Positions 34,802 through 42,866 of a DNA stretch of 64,000 nucleotides are shown here, piece after piece. Below the pieces are notes generated by a model. It did not search any database. It was given only the letters and a program-made list of their open reading frames with translations, and was not told the origin of the DNA. The stretch is taken from positions 1-64,000 of the forward strand of contig NZ_JARVKV010000027.1 of the NCBI RefSeq assembly GCF_029813835.1, written 5' to 3'. Origin of the DNA: Streptomyces sp. DH37 (GTDB lineage: Bacteria; Actinomycetota; Actinomycetes; Streptomycetales; Streptomycetaceae). Both the position numbers and the translations under genes were made by a program. How positions within the stretch are numbered: position 1 is the stretch's first letter; every line of letters starts with the position of its first letter.

Positions 34802-35215
34802 TCACCGCACCCTTCCTCCGTCCCGGCCGCCGGGCGGGCCCGTGTGCAGCCGCGTCACCTCGACGGTCACCTGTCTGACCGCCACACCGGCCAGTTCCCG
34901 CACCCGTGAGACGACCCGCTTGCGCACCGTGCCGCACCGCGCGCCGATGTCGCAGGGGTAGGGGAGCTCGACGGCGACCACCACCCGGGCCTCGCCGTTC
35001 AGCCCGTTCCGGTCGGGAGGGCGGCGGACGGCGATCGTCGCCCGCGGTTCCCTCCGCACGCGCGGCGCCCCGGACGCCTCCTCCGGCGCATCCTCCAGTG
35101 CCTCGCGGGCGGCCCGCGCGGCGATCTTGGCGACGACCCGGTCGGCGATCCTCGTCGCCCCCCGCTCGGCGGCGGGCACCCAGGACGTCCGGGCGGTGCG
35201 GAACTCCTGTGCCAC
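34802..35215 (-). CDS. Asp23/Gls24-family envelope stress protein
   Basis: 137-residue Asp23-domain protein (TRIADRVVAKIAARAAREAL ... EARVVVAVELPYPCDIGARC ... VRELAGVAVRQVTVEVTRL). The typical N-terminal helix bearing IADRVV and the paired beta-alpha units of the family are present. Asp23 proteins are abundant, membrane-tethered stress proteins. GTG at 35215; its start region overlaps closely with the upstream gene's stop (35219). Confidence 0.88.
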   Translation of the reverse strand: MAQEFRTARTSWVPAAERGATRIADRVVAKIAARAAREALEDAPEEASGAPRVRREPRATIAVRRPPDRNGLNGEARVVVAVELPYPCDIGARCGTVRKRVVSRVRELAGVAVRQVTVEVTRLHTGPPGGRDGGRVR

Positions 35216-35218
35216 CGG

Positions 35219-35404
35219 TCACCGCCGCCCGCGGCCACCGGCGCGGAAGAGCTGCCCCGGTTCCAGATCGCCGTCGAAGACCCGGCCGGCGACGAAGCCG
35301 ACCGCGCCCAGCGCCGCCACCAGGAGGAAAGCCCCGAAACCGCCGAAGTATCCGGCGAAGCCCAGCGCCATGCCTGCGACCAAGCCGACTGCGGCCATGC
35401 TCAT
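35219..35404 (-). CDS. Small membrane protein of the Asp23 cluster (DUF2273-like)
   Basis: 61 residues, two short hydrophobic hairpin helices rich in Gly (AAVGLVAGMALGFAGYFGGF; AFLLVAALGAVGFVAGRVF) and a short hydrophilic tail (DGDLEPGQLFRAGGRGRR). DUF2273 proteins have this plan and usually lie beside asp23 genes. AAGGAG lies 6 nt before the ATG at 35404. Confidence 0.75.
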   Translation of the reverse strand: MSMAAVGLVAGMALGFAGYFGGFGAFLLVAALGAVGFVAGRVFDGDLEPGQLFRAGGRGRR

Positions 35405-35455
35405 CGTGCGCTCCTTAGCTCCATGCTCCGCCGGACCCCTGCGGTCCGCGGCGCC

Positions 35456-35926
35456 CTACTGCAGCCGCGGCCTCTCGGGCGACTGCTCCTCCTCGTCCCC
35501 CTCGTCGGGCAGCTTGACGTCGTCGACCGTGACGTTGACCTCGACGACCTCCAGCCCGGCCATCCGCTCGATCGCGCCGATGACGTTCTCGCGCACGTCG
35601 TTCGCCACATCGGTGATCGACACCCCGTACTCGACCACGATGTCCAGGTCGATCGCCGCCTGGGTCTCACCGACCTCGACCTTCACTCCCCGCGTGACGG
35701 ACGAGCCGCCGGGTACGCGGTCGCGCACCGCGCCGAAGGTCCGGCTCATGCCGGCGCCCATCGCGTGGACGCCGTCGACCTCGCGGGCCGCCATCCCGGC
35801 GATCTTCTCCACCACGCCGTCGGCGATCGTGGTCTTCCCGCGGACGCGCGGGTCGCTGGCGCCGCGCCCTTCGCCGAGCCGCCCGCCGGGAGGGCCCGAG
35901 CGGTTCTGCTGTGTGACCTCCGCCAT
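35456..35926 (-). CDS. Asp23/Gls24-family envelope stress protein
   Basis: 156-residue canonical Asp23 protein: KTTIADGVVEKIAGMAAREV, GVHAMGAG, VEVGETQAAIDLDIVVEYG, VRENVIGAIERMAGLEVVEV, then an acidic tail. ATG at 35926 is preferred because AGGGG lies 8 nt upstream; GTG at 35935 is also in frame. It is the first gene of the minus-strand cluster, so the promoter should lie in the comparatively AT-rich stretch 35940-36010. Confidence 0.92.
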   Translation of the reverse strand: MAEVTQQNRSGPPGGRLGEGRGASDPRVRGKTTIADGVVEKIAGMAAREVDGVHAMGAGMSRTFGAVRDRVPGGSSVTRGVKVEVGETQAAIDLDIVVEYGVSITDVANDVRENVIGAIERMAGLEVVEVNVTVDDVKLPDEGDEEEQSPERPRLQ

Positions 35927-36165
35927 CTCCGTCACCCCTTACCTTCGGCATAGAAATATTTGTGCCGCTATGTCCACGCTAGACACATTCGCTACCTTTT
36001 GCCTCACGGATGTACCGCCGCACGGAGGAAGCACGCGGCCGCAGGAGGCCTGTCGCGGGAGGCTGGGCACCGTTGGGGGAGAACCCCGGAGAGCATCGGC
36101 AGAGCATCGGCAGAGCACCGGGGACCTGGTAGAACACCGGGATCCCGGGAGAGGAGCGCAGATCC

Positions 36166-36951
36166 ATGGTCGCGGACCGGTTGGCTCGGACCGTACGGCG
36201 GCAGATCGGCTTCGGCCGCCTGCTCCCACTGGGTGGGGCGGAGGACGGCACCTGGCTCGCCGAGCGGGCCGCGGCCGGTGTGCTGCGGCAGGCGGCGGAC
36301 GGGCTGCCGGGGGTGCGGACGGGCGCGCTGCGGCTCGCGCCGGCCGCACCCGGCGCGGCCGGCGAGCCGGCCGTGCCGATGCCTCCCGGCGCGCTTCCGC
36401 CCGGGCCGGTCCGGATCGACGCGGAGTTCGAGGCCGGTACGGAGGAGCCGCTGCCGGCGACGGCCGAGCGCCTGCGCGCGGCCCTGGCCGAAGCGGCGGA
36501 GAACCGCCTGGGGCTGGTGGTGGCGGAGGTCGACCTGCGGGTCACCGGGCTGCTGGACGGGCCGGGCGAGGAGTCCTCCCGGGAGCGGCCCCGCCCCGCG
36601 GAGGCCCCGGACGCCCAAGAGGTCCCGGACACCGGAGAGGCCCCGGACACCGGAGAGGTCGGGACCGCGGTGGGCGCCGCGGCGCTGGCCGTTCCGGGCG
36701 TGGTGCGCCTCGCACCCGAGCTGGGGGGCGCGGCCCGGGCGCTGCGGACCGTGGACACCGCCCCCGGCGACGGGACCGGCGCGGCCCCCGGCCGCCACGT
36801 GCGCATCCAGATCGCGGTCGCCGCGGACCACCGCGCGCTCGACGTGGCGCGCGGGGTCCGCGGCGCGGTGGCGCGGGCCGCGGCGGCCGGCGCGCCCGGG
36901 CCCGTGACGGTCGCGGTCGTGGTGACGGAGGTGGTGCGGGATCCGGGGTGA
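36166..36951 (+). CDS. Hypothetical protein with two Asp23-like halves
   Basis: 261 residues, divergent from the Asp23 cluster. Each half has the pattern seen in Asp23 proteins: AAAGVLRQAADGLPGVRTGALRL-type and AAALAVPGVVRLAPELGG, followed by beta strands (RHVRIQIAVAADHRALDVAR; VTVAVVVTEVVRDPG). I recall such genes carrying the database name nucleopolyhedrovirus P10 family protein, which says nothing about function. An acidic linker (PDTGEAPDTGEV) separates the halves and is encoded by an 18-bp near-repeat. Membership of the envelope-stress system is inferred from fold pattern and position. Confidence 0.78.
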   Translation: MVADRLARTVRRQIGFGRLLPLGGAEDGTWLAERAAAGVLRQAADGLPGVRTGALRLAPAAPGAAGEPAVPMPPGALPPGPVRIDAEFEAGTEEPLPATAERLRAALAEAAENRLGLVVAEVDLRVTGLLDGPGEESSRERPRPAEAPDAQEVPDTGEAPDTGEVGTAVGAAALAVPGVVRLAPELGGAARALRTVDTAPGDGTGAAPGRHVRIQIAVAADHRALDVARGVRGAVARAAAAGAPGPVTVAVVVTEVVRDPG

Positions 36952-36958
36952 CGGGCGG

Positions 36959-37738
36959 TCAGTCGCCGATGCCGGCCAGATCGCGCAGCCTGCGCGCCTG
37001 GGCAGCGCGCTCGGCCGCGCGCTGCTCGTCGTAGGTGCGGTCCGCCGCGCCGCGCAGCAGCGTCTTGGTCTCGATCACGGCGTCGCGCGGGGCCGCGAGC
37101 AGCGCCGCGGCCAGGTCGGCGGTGGCGGCCTCGAGTTCGGCGGCGGGCACCACGAGGTTGGCCAGGCCGGTCCGCTCGGCCTCCTCGGCGCGCACCGCGC
37201 GGCCCGTCGCGCAGATCTCCAGCGCGCGGGCGTACCCGACGAGGGAGACGAGCGGGTGGGTGCCGGCGAGGTCGGGAACCAGTCCGAGGCCGGTCTCGCG
37301 CATCGCGAACTGCACGTCGTCGGCGCACACCCGCAGGTCGCAGGCGAGCGCGAGCTGGAAGCCCGCGCCCACGGCGTGCCCCTGGACGGCGGCGATGCTC
37401 ACGATGTCGTTCCGCCGCCACCAGGTGAACGCCTCCTGGAAGCCGGCGATGGCGGCGTCGACCTCGGCGTCGGACCCGCGCGCCAGGTCGACGAAGGACG
37501 GCTCGCCGTCGAGGCCCTCGGGGGTGAAGGCCTGCCGGTCGAGTCCGGCGGAGAAGGACTGCCCCTCTCCGCGCAGGACGACGACGCGGACCTCACCGGG
37601 CAGCAGCCGTCCGGCCTCGGTCAGGGCACGCCACATCGCGAAGGTCTGGGCGTTGCGCTTGGCCGGGCGGTCGAGCGTGACCGTGGCCACGGCACCGTCC
37701 ACGGTGAGTCGGACGCCGTCCTTGTCGAGCAGGGTCAT
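36959..37738 (-). CDS. Enoyl-CoA hydratase/isomerase-family protein
   Basis: 259-residue crotonase-fold enzyme. The first oxyanion loop is in RGEGQSFSAGLDRQAF and the second in AVQGHAVGAGFQLALACDLR. The catalytic Glu pair of true hydratases is not obvious: the loop after ACDLRV reads CADDVQFAMRETGLGLVPDL, where the second Glu would be expected near RETGLGL. ATG at 37738 follows GGGAG with 6-nt spacing. It is convergent with the 36166 gene (7 bp between stops). Substrate unknown. Confidence 0.88.
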   Translation of the reverse strand: MTLLDKDGVRLTVDGAVATVTLDRPAKRNAQTFAMWRALTEAGRLLPGEVRVVVLRGEGQSFSAGLDRQAFTPEGLDGEPSFVDLARGSDAEVDAAIAGFQEAFTWWRRNDIVSIAAVQGHAVGAGFQLALACDLRVCADDVQFAMRETGLGLVPDLAGTHPLVSLVGYARALEICATGRAVRAEEAERTGLANLVVPAAELEAATADLAAALLAAPRDAVIETKTLLRGAADRTYDEQRAAERAAQARRLRDLAGIGD

Positions 37739-37792
37739 GAGGGTCTCCCGGGGACTTCCGCAGTCAAGTGACTGAAGAGTAACCACCCGGCC

Positions 37793-37814
37793 GGTCGGAT
37801 GGCCGACCGGGTGG
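37793..37814 (-). terminator. Terminator of the gbn-like gene
   Basis: CCACCCGG ... CCGGGTGG with a 6-nt loop region extended by inner pairing GGTCGG/CCGACC; located 23 bp after the stop at 37838 on the minus strand. Confidence 0.65.
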
Positions 37815-37837
37815 CGCCCCTCGGGACGCCCTGGGTC

Positions 37838-38059
37838 TCAGGACGCCGCGGTCTTCTTGCCCCGCGTGGCACCGCCGCGACCGCGCAGGGTCACGCCGGA
37901 CTCGCTGAGCATCCGGTGCACGAATCCGTAGGAACGGCCGGTCTCCTCGGCCAGCGCCCGGATGCTCGCACCGGAGTCGTACTTCTTCTTGAGGTCAGCC
38001 GCGAGCTTCTCGCGCGCGGCGCCGGTCACCCGGCTGCCCTTCTTCAGAGTCTCGGCCAC
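37838..38059 (-). CDS. gbn: Small nucleoid-associated HTH protein (Gbn-like)
   Basis: 73-residue basic DNA-binding protein. A Lys-rich helix (AREKLAADLKKKYDSG) leads into a resolvase-like helix-turn-helix (ASIRALAEETGRSYGFVHRM), then a basic Gly/Arg/Lys tail (GRGGATRGKKTAAS). Length, composition and position beside an enoyl-CoA hydratase gene match S. coelicolor SCO1839, described as the GATC-binding nucleoid protein Gbn (from memory). GTG at 38059 has AGGAGG 5 nt upstream. Several GATC sites lie directly upstream, see the next entry. Confidence 0.88.
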   Translation of the reverse strand: MAETLKKGSRVTGAAREKLAADLKKKYDSGASIRALAEETGRSYGFVHRMLSESGVTLRGRGGATRGKKTAAS

Positions 38060-38436
38060 CCGTGCCTCCTCATGGGAAGTGCGCTCTGGACTCTCATGAT
38101 CACCCCTTGCCGGTTTTCTGGCCACCCATTCGACAAGGTCCGTAGAACGTCGTCGACGGCCGGACAAGGGCCCGGAGACTCCGGAGTGAGGCATTCCGCA
38201 TCCATCCCGGCGGACCCGGGCCCATGCGAGGGAGAGAAGGAGCAGGTCAGAGGGGTGTGCCGGGCTCAAACACCGAGCGCGGGAGGTCTATGCCACACCA
38301 CCCGCGCCATCGACGCCCGACCGCGCCGGAATACGAGCCGATCTCACTCAGATGATGGATCAAGCGTCGGCCGAATGATCCAGAACGATGTGATCACCAC
38401 GCGCTCGAGGCGCGGTCGCGCGGCTCCGGAGCGTGC
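38060..38436 (-). promoter_or_regulatory. Upstream region of gbn with clustered GATC sites
   Basis: 377-bp region without a gene. It carries five GATC tetramers: 38098-38101, 38340-38343, 38358-38361, 38377-38380 and 38392-38395, the last four within 56 bp. Gbn orthologues are reported to bind GATC, so this may be a high-occupancy site or an autoregulatory region. The gbn promoter itself is not clear. Confidence 0.55.
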
Positions 38437-40035
38437 TCAGGCCAGCGCGACGAGGTCCGCGTACTCCTGGCCCCACAGGTCCTCCACCCCGTCGGGCAGC
38501 AGGATGATCCGCTCCGGCTGGAGCGCGTCCACCGCGCCCTCGTCGTGGGTGACCAGCACCACCGCGCCGGTGAAGGTGCGCAGGGCGCCCAGGATCTCCT
38601 CGCGGCTGGCGGGGTCGAGGTTGTTGGTCGGCTCGTCCAGCAGCAGCACGTTGGCCGAGGAGACCACCAGCGTGGCCAGCGCCAGCCTGGTCTTCTCACC
38701 GCCGGAGAGCACCCGCGCGGGCTTGTCCACGTCGTCGCCGGAGAACAGGAACGAGCCCAGCGTCTTGCGGATGTCGACCAGGTCCATGTCGGGCGCGGCC
38801 GAGCGCATGTTCTCCAGGACGGTGCGGTCGCCGTCGAGCGTCTCGTGCTCCTGCGCGTAGTAGCCGAGCTTCAGCCCGTGCCCGTGGACGACCCGGCCGG
38901 TGTCGGGCTTCTCCACCCCGGCGAGCAGCCGCAGCAGGGTGGTCTTGCCCGCGCCGTTGAGGCCGAGGATGACCACCCGCGAACCCTTGTCGATGGCGAG
39001 CGAGAGATCGGTGAAGATCTCCAGCGAACCGTAGGACTTGGACAGCTCCTCCGCCGTCAGCGGGGTCTTGCCGCAGGGCGCGGGGTCGGGGAAGCGCAGC
39101 TTGGCGACCTTGTCGGCCTGCCGCTCCCCCTCCAGCCCGGCCAGCAGCCGCTCGGCGCGGCGGGCCATGTTCTGGGCGGCCACCGTCTTGGTGGCCTTGG
39201 CGCGCATCTTGTCGGCCTGGGCGTTGAGCGCGGCGGCCTTCTTCTCCGCGTTGGCCCGCTCCCGCCTGCGCCGCTTCTCGTCCGCCTCGCGCTGGGTCAG
39301 GTACTGCTTCCAGCCCATGTTGTAGACGTCGATGCAGGCGCGGTTGGCGTCGAGGTAGAAGACCTTGTTGACGATCGTCTCCACGAGGTCGACGTCGTGG
39401 GAGATGACGACGAAGCCGCCGCGGTAGGTCTTCAGGAAGTCGCGCAGCCAGACGATCGAGTCGGCGTCGAGGTGGTTGGTCGGCTCGTCCAGCAGGAGGG
39501 TGTCGGCGTCCGAGAAGAGGATGCGGGCCAGCTCCACCCGGCGCCGCTGGCCGCCGGAGAGGGTGTGCAGGGGCTGGCCGAGCACGCGGTCGGGCAGTCC
39601 GAGGCTGGCGGCGATGGTGGCGGCCTCGGCCTCGGCGGCGTAGCCGCCCTTGGTGAGGAACTCCGTCTCCAGCCGCTCGTACTTCTTCATCGCCTTGTCG
39701 CGGGTGGCACCCCGGCCGTTGGCCATCCGGTCCTCGTTCTCGCGCATCCTGCGCAGGACGGTGTCCAGACCGCGGGCGGAGAGGATGCGGTCGCGGGCGA
39801 GGGCGTCGAGGTCGCCGGTGCGCGGGTCCTGGGGGAGGTAGCCGACCTCGCCGCTGCGGGTGATGGTCCCGGCGGCGGGGGCGCCCTCCCCGGCCAGGCA
39901 GCGGGTGAGGGTCGTCTTGCCCGCTCCGTTGCGGCCGACCAGGCCGATGCGGTCGCCCCTGGCGACGCGGAAGGAGGCGGACTCGATGAGGACCCGGGCG
40001 CCGGCGCGCAGCTCTACTCCGGTGGCGGTGATCAA
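38437..40035 (-). CDS. ABC-F family ATPase (ribosome-associated)
   Basis: 532-residue protein with two ABC ATPase domains and no membrane segment. Domain 1: Walker A GRNGAGKTT (~37), signature LSGGQRRR, DEPTNHLD. Domain 2: Walker A GLNGAGKTT (~355), signature LSGGEKTR, DEPTNNLD. The inter-domain linker (about 245-300) is the highly charged ABC-F arm (READEKRRRRERANAEKKAA). ABC-F proteins bind the ribosomal E site and either regulate translation or protect against antibiotics; no antibiotic cluster is nearby. TTG start at 40035 with AGGAG 7 nt upstream. A possible leader peptide lies upstream. Confidence 0.94.
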   Translation of the reverse strand: MITATGVELRAGARVLIESASFRVARGDRIGLVGRNGAGKTTLTRCLAGEGAPAAGTITRSGEVGYLPQDPRTGDLDALARDRILSARGLDTVLRRMRENEDRMANGRGATRDKAMKKYERLETEFLTKGGYAAEAEAATIAASLGLPDRVLGQPLHTLSGGQRRRVELARILFSDADTLLLDEPTNHLDADSIVWLRDFLKTYRGGFVVISHDVDLVETIVNKVFYLDANRACIDVYNMGWKQYLTQREADEKRRRRERANAEKKAAALNAQADKMRAKATKTVAAQNMARRAERLLAGLEGERQADKVAKLRFPDPAPCGKTPLTAEELSKSYGSLEIFTDLSLAIDKGSRVVILGLNGAGKTTLLRLLAGVEKPDTGRVVHGHGLKLGYYAQEHETLDGDRTVLENMRSAAPDMDLVDIRKTLGSFLFSGDDVDKPARVLSGGEKTRLALATLVVSSANVLLLDEPTNNLDPASREEILGALRTFTGAVVLVTHDEGAVDALQPERIILLPDGVEDLWGQEYADLVALA

Positions 40036-40103
40036 GGGAATACTCCTGGGCGGGGTGGACGCGCGTACGTCATCGGTCGGGACGGGGAGACGGGCGTACG
40101 CCG

Positions 40104-40127
40104 CTAATGCACGAGGAGACTCACCAT
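40104..40127 (-). CDS. Predicted leaderless 7-codon leader peptide before the ABC-F gene
   Basis: On the minus strand a -10 hexamer TAGACT (40134-40139) is followed after 6 nt by ATG (40125-40127), and the frame reads MVSLLVH then TAG. That is the standard leaderless arrangement, so any transcript from this promoter would begin with this tiny reading frame. The ABC-F TTG start lies 68 nt further downstream. Seen directly: promoter-like hexamer, spacing and frame. Inferred: translation and any regulatory role. Confidence 0.5.
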   Translation of the reverse strand: MVSLLVH

Positions 40128-40183
40128 GCGGCCAGTCTAACGGCGGCGCGCAACCGAATTTCCGCCTCCGGCGGTACCGGGGC

Positions 40184-40227
40184 GGTGACGCCCCGCACAG
40201 CGGGCGGCCGCCGTGCGGGGCGTCACC
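40184..40227 (-). terminator. Terminator of the 40243 gene
   Basis: Perfect 15-bp stem GGTGACGCCCCGCAC / GTGCGGGGCGTCACC around a 14-nt loop that can itself pair (GCGG/CCGC); 16 bp after the stop at 40243. Confidence 0.88.
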
Positions 40228-40242
40228 GGCCGCCCGGGCCCG

Positions 40243-41679
40243 TCACACCTCGCCGGTGTGGACCTGGAAGGCCGCGCGGCGCACGGCCCTGGCCATCACC
40301 GGGTCCGGGTGGGCGGCGGCGAGCGCGACCAGCACCTGGACGGTACGGGGGTGGCCGGTGGCGCGGACCGCCTCCAGGAGTTCGGGGACGCTGCGCTGCA
40401 CGGCCGAGTCCAGGTGCTCCACCAGCACCCGTCCGTCGCCGTGGTCGGCGACGGCCGCGGCGGTGTCCACCCACAGCCAGGTGGCCTCCTCGCGGGTCAG
40501 CACGCCCGGGGCGCCGTCGGCGAGGTCCGCCGGGTCGGCGCCGTCGTGCTCGGCGAGCCAGAGCAGGGCGTAGGGCCGCAGGGTGGGCTCGTCCGCCGCC
40601 TCGCGGACCGCGGGCTCCGCGGGGGCGCCGACGGCGCGGAGCGCCTCGAAGGCCAGCCCGCGGATGAGGGCGTCGTCGCCCCGGGCGGCGTCGATCAGCT
40701 CGGCGACGGCCGGGCCGGTGGGGCGGGCGGCCAGCCAGGCCCGGTACTCGGCGCGGGCCTCCCCCGGCGAGAGGCGGGCGCAGCCGCGCAGCATGTCCTC
40801 GGCGGGCTGCTCGATGTTCCCCGCCGGGCTCTGGGCGGCGACGCAGATCTGCTCCAGCTTCACCCACACCGCCCAGTTGCCCAGCGGGGTGAGCACCGCC
40901 TGTCCGGGCCGGCCCCGGTCGTCCTCGGCGCAGCGGGTGAGGGCGCCGACGGAGGCGAGTCCGTCGAGGGCCCAGTCGAGCAGGGCGGGCAGATCCTCCG
41001 CCGTGTTCCGGTCCGCGTTCCGGTCCGCGTTCCGGTCCGCGTCCCGGCCGGCGCCGCCGGCGGACTCCGCGGCGGCCCCGTCGGGCGGGGCCGCGCCCTC
41101 GCGCTCGGCCCGGATCTCGGCGATGCGCCGCCGCAGCAGGTCCAGCAGGGCCGGCACGGTCACCGGCCCGGAGGACAGGTGCATCACGGACAGGAACTGC
41201 GGCGCCGCCACGACGACCTCGCCGACCGCCACCGGATCGGCGCCGTCGGGCGCGGGGTGGGCGAGCGACCAGGCGTCGAAGAGCGCGACCCAGCCGCGCA
41301 GCACGGCCGAGTCGTCGCGGTCCCAGGCGCGCAGCCGCCAGCCGGGCTGGGCGGTGCCGTCGTGCAGTTCGATGAGGCCGGCGAGCCGGGCGCGGTCCCA
41401 GTGGACGGGGACCCGGTCCACGGGTATCCGCAGCTCGGCCGCCGCCCGCTCGGCGGCCGACACCGGCGACAGCCCGGTGCCGTCCGCCCAGCGGGCGAGG
41501 CGTACGGCCTCGCTGAGGCAGGCCCTCGCCTGCCGGGCCAGTTGGTCGCGTGGGGGCACTCCCTCGGGGGGTCGGGGCGCGCTCCGCCGGCGGCGCGCGC
41601 CCACGGCTCTGCGCGCGGCGGCGAGAGGCTGCCGGGATACGAGGCGCAGCCGGGTGTCTCGCGGGGTACGGGACGTCAC
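40243..41679 (-). CDS. Hypothetical protein, unknown function
   Basis: 478-residue soluble protein I do not recognise beyond a Streptomyces conserved hypothetical. The N-terminal ~45 residues are basic (SRTPRDTRLRLVSRQPLAAA). The middle has winged-helix-like content (PALLDLLRRRIAEIRAE; LLDWALDGLASVGALTRCAE ... LTPLGNWAVWVKLEQI). The C-terminal half is helical with HEAT-like repeats (LIRGLAFEALRAVGAPAEPA; VPELLEAVRATGHPRTVQVL). A DRNADRNADRNT repeat comes from three perfect 12-bp units (41005-41040). GTG at 41679 is the first plausible start. Confidence 0.78.
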   Translation of the reverse strand: MTSRTPRDTRLRLVSRQPLAAARRAVGARRRRSAPRPPEGVPPRDQLARQARACLSEAVRLARWADGTGLSPVSAAERAAAELRIPVDRVPVHWDRARLAGLIELHDGTAQPGWRLRAWDRDDSAVLRGWVALFDAWSLAHPAPDGADPVAVGEVVVAAPQFLSVMHLSSGPVTVPALLDLLRRRIAEIRAEREGAAPPDGAAAESAGGAGRDADRNADRNADRNTAEDLPALLDWALDGLASVGALTRCAEDDRGRPGQAVLTPLGNWAVWVKLEQICVAAQSPAGNIEQPAEDMLRGCARLSPGEARAEYRAWLAARPTGPAVAELIDAARGDDALIRGLAFEALRAVGAPAEPAVREAADEPTLRPYALLWLAEHDGADPADLADGAPGVLTREEATWLWVDTAAAVADHGDGRVLVEHLDSAVQRSVPELLEAVRATGHPRTVQVLVALAAAHPDPVMARAVRRAAFQVHTGEV

Positions 41680-41732
41680 GGGAGCAGTGTTGTTGATGAC
41701 GGCCCGAAAGCCCAAACGCCGGTCCGGAGGCC

Positions 41733-42866
41733 TCACATGAGCGGGGTGAGGAAGCGGCGCAGCGCCTCCTCGTAGGCCTGCGGGTCGGCGTTCCACATGG
41801 CGGCGTGCGGAGCCTGCCCGACGATGTGGAGCGAGACCAGGTCCGGGCGTCGCTCGGCCAGTTCGCGGGAGGGTCTCCAGGGGGCGATGGCGTCGTCGGG
41901 CCCGTGCAGGACGAGGGTGGGGAACCGCAGCGCGGCGGGGTCGCCCAGCTCCGCGGGGAGCTCCGGATGGAGCCGGGCGCGGCCCTGTGCGGCGCGCACC
42001 GCCAGCGGCAGCAGGGGGGCGGGGACGCGGTGGGCGGCGGCCAGGGCCCGCAGGGTCGCGCGCCAGTCCAGCACGGGCGAGTCCAGGATCAGCCCGCTGA
42101 TGCGGTCGCGGATCGGGGAGGCGGCGGCGGTGCGCAGCGCCATGGTGGCCCCGGTGGACCAGCCGTACAGCACGACGCCTCGGGCGCCGCGGCCGAGGGC
42201 GTACCGGACGGCGGCGTCGAGGTCGCGCCACTCGGAGTCGCCCAGGTGCACGGCGCCGTCGGGCGACCGCGGCGCGCCGGGGTCGCCGCGGTAGGCCGGG
42301 ACGAGCACGGGGACGCCCATCGCCCGGAGGGCGGGCAGGACGTTCATGGGGTGCTCGCGCGTGGCGCCCAGGCCGTGCACGGCGATGACCCACACGTCGC
42401 GCAGGGCGGGCACGTACCAGGCGGGCAGGGGGCCGAGCTCGCCGGGCACCTCGACGTCCGCGTACTCCAGGCCGAGCGCGTCGCCGGGGTTGCCGGTGTG
42501 GAGCTGCGGGGTCAGCCGCACCCGGTCGCCGGCGGCGAGCCGGCCGCGGTCGACGCGCTCCAGGCGCCGTACGACGGTGTCCGCCGCCGAGGGGACGTCG
42601 AGCACGGGGCCGACGACGGCGTGCCGGCCGGGGCCGGTGAGCGCGTAGGTGCCGGGCAGCCCGGAGACGAGGGAACGGGTCAGTGAGATCTGCCCCGCGG
42701 CGGTGGCGTGGACCGTCAGCGGCGGGCCCTCGAAGCCGGCGGGCAGGGAGCGGCCCGAGACCGGCCTGAGGGCGGCGGTGGCCGCGTACCGTCCGGCCGC
42801 GACCGCGGCCGCTCCGGCGCCGAGCGTGGTGATGGCGGCCAGGGCCGCCGTTCTGCGCAGGCTCAT
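41733..42866 (-). CDS. Alpha/beta hydrolase with N-terminal membrane anchor or signal
   Basis: 377 residues. A hydrophobic N terminus (RRTAALAAITTLGAGAAAVA) suggests a signal or anchor. The hydrolase domain from ~140 has VIAVHGLGATREHPMNVLPA (oxyanion HG), nucleophile GWSTGATMAL (GxSxG type), an Asp in TLVLHGPDDAIAPW and the catalytic His in IVGQAPHAAMW. It resembles bacterial serine aminopeptidase/lysophospholipase-like hydrolases; substrate unknown. ATG at 42866. Confidence 0.9.
   Translation of the reverse strand: MSLRRTAALAAITTLGAGAAAVAAGRYAATAALRPVSGRSLPAGFEGPPLTVHATAAGQISLTRSLVSGLPGTYALTGPGRHAVVGPVLDVPSAADTVVRRLERVDRGRLAAGDRVRLTPQLHTGNPGDALGLEYADVEVPGELGPLPAWYVPALRDVWVIAVHGLGATREHPMNVLPALRAMGVPVLVPAYRGDPGAPRSPDGAVHLGDSEWRDLDAAVRYALGRGARGVVLYGWSTGATMALRTAAASPIRDRISGLILDSPVLDWRATLRALAAAHRVPAPLLPLAVRAAQGRARLHPELPAELGDPAALRFPTLVLHGPDDAIAPWRPSRELAERRPDLVSLHIVGQAPHAAMWNADPQAYEEALRRFLTPLM

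Noticed and set aside
40126..40140. Plus-strand mini frame MRPV behind GAGGAG
   Set aside because: Nothing is transcribed in that direction that would use it; the minus-strand leaderless frame fits the neighbouring gene better.
41005..41040. Three 12-bp repeats considered as CRISPR-like
   Set aside because: Direct head-to-tail repeats inside a coding frame without spacers, giving a DRNA amino-acid repeat.
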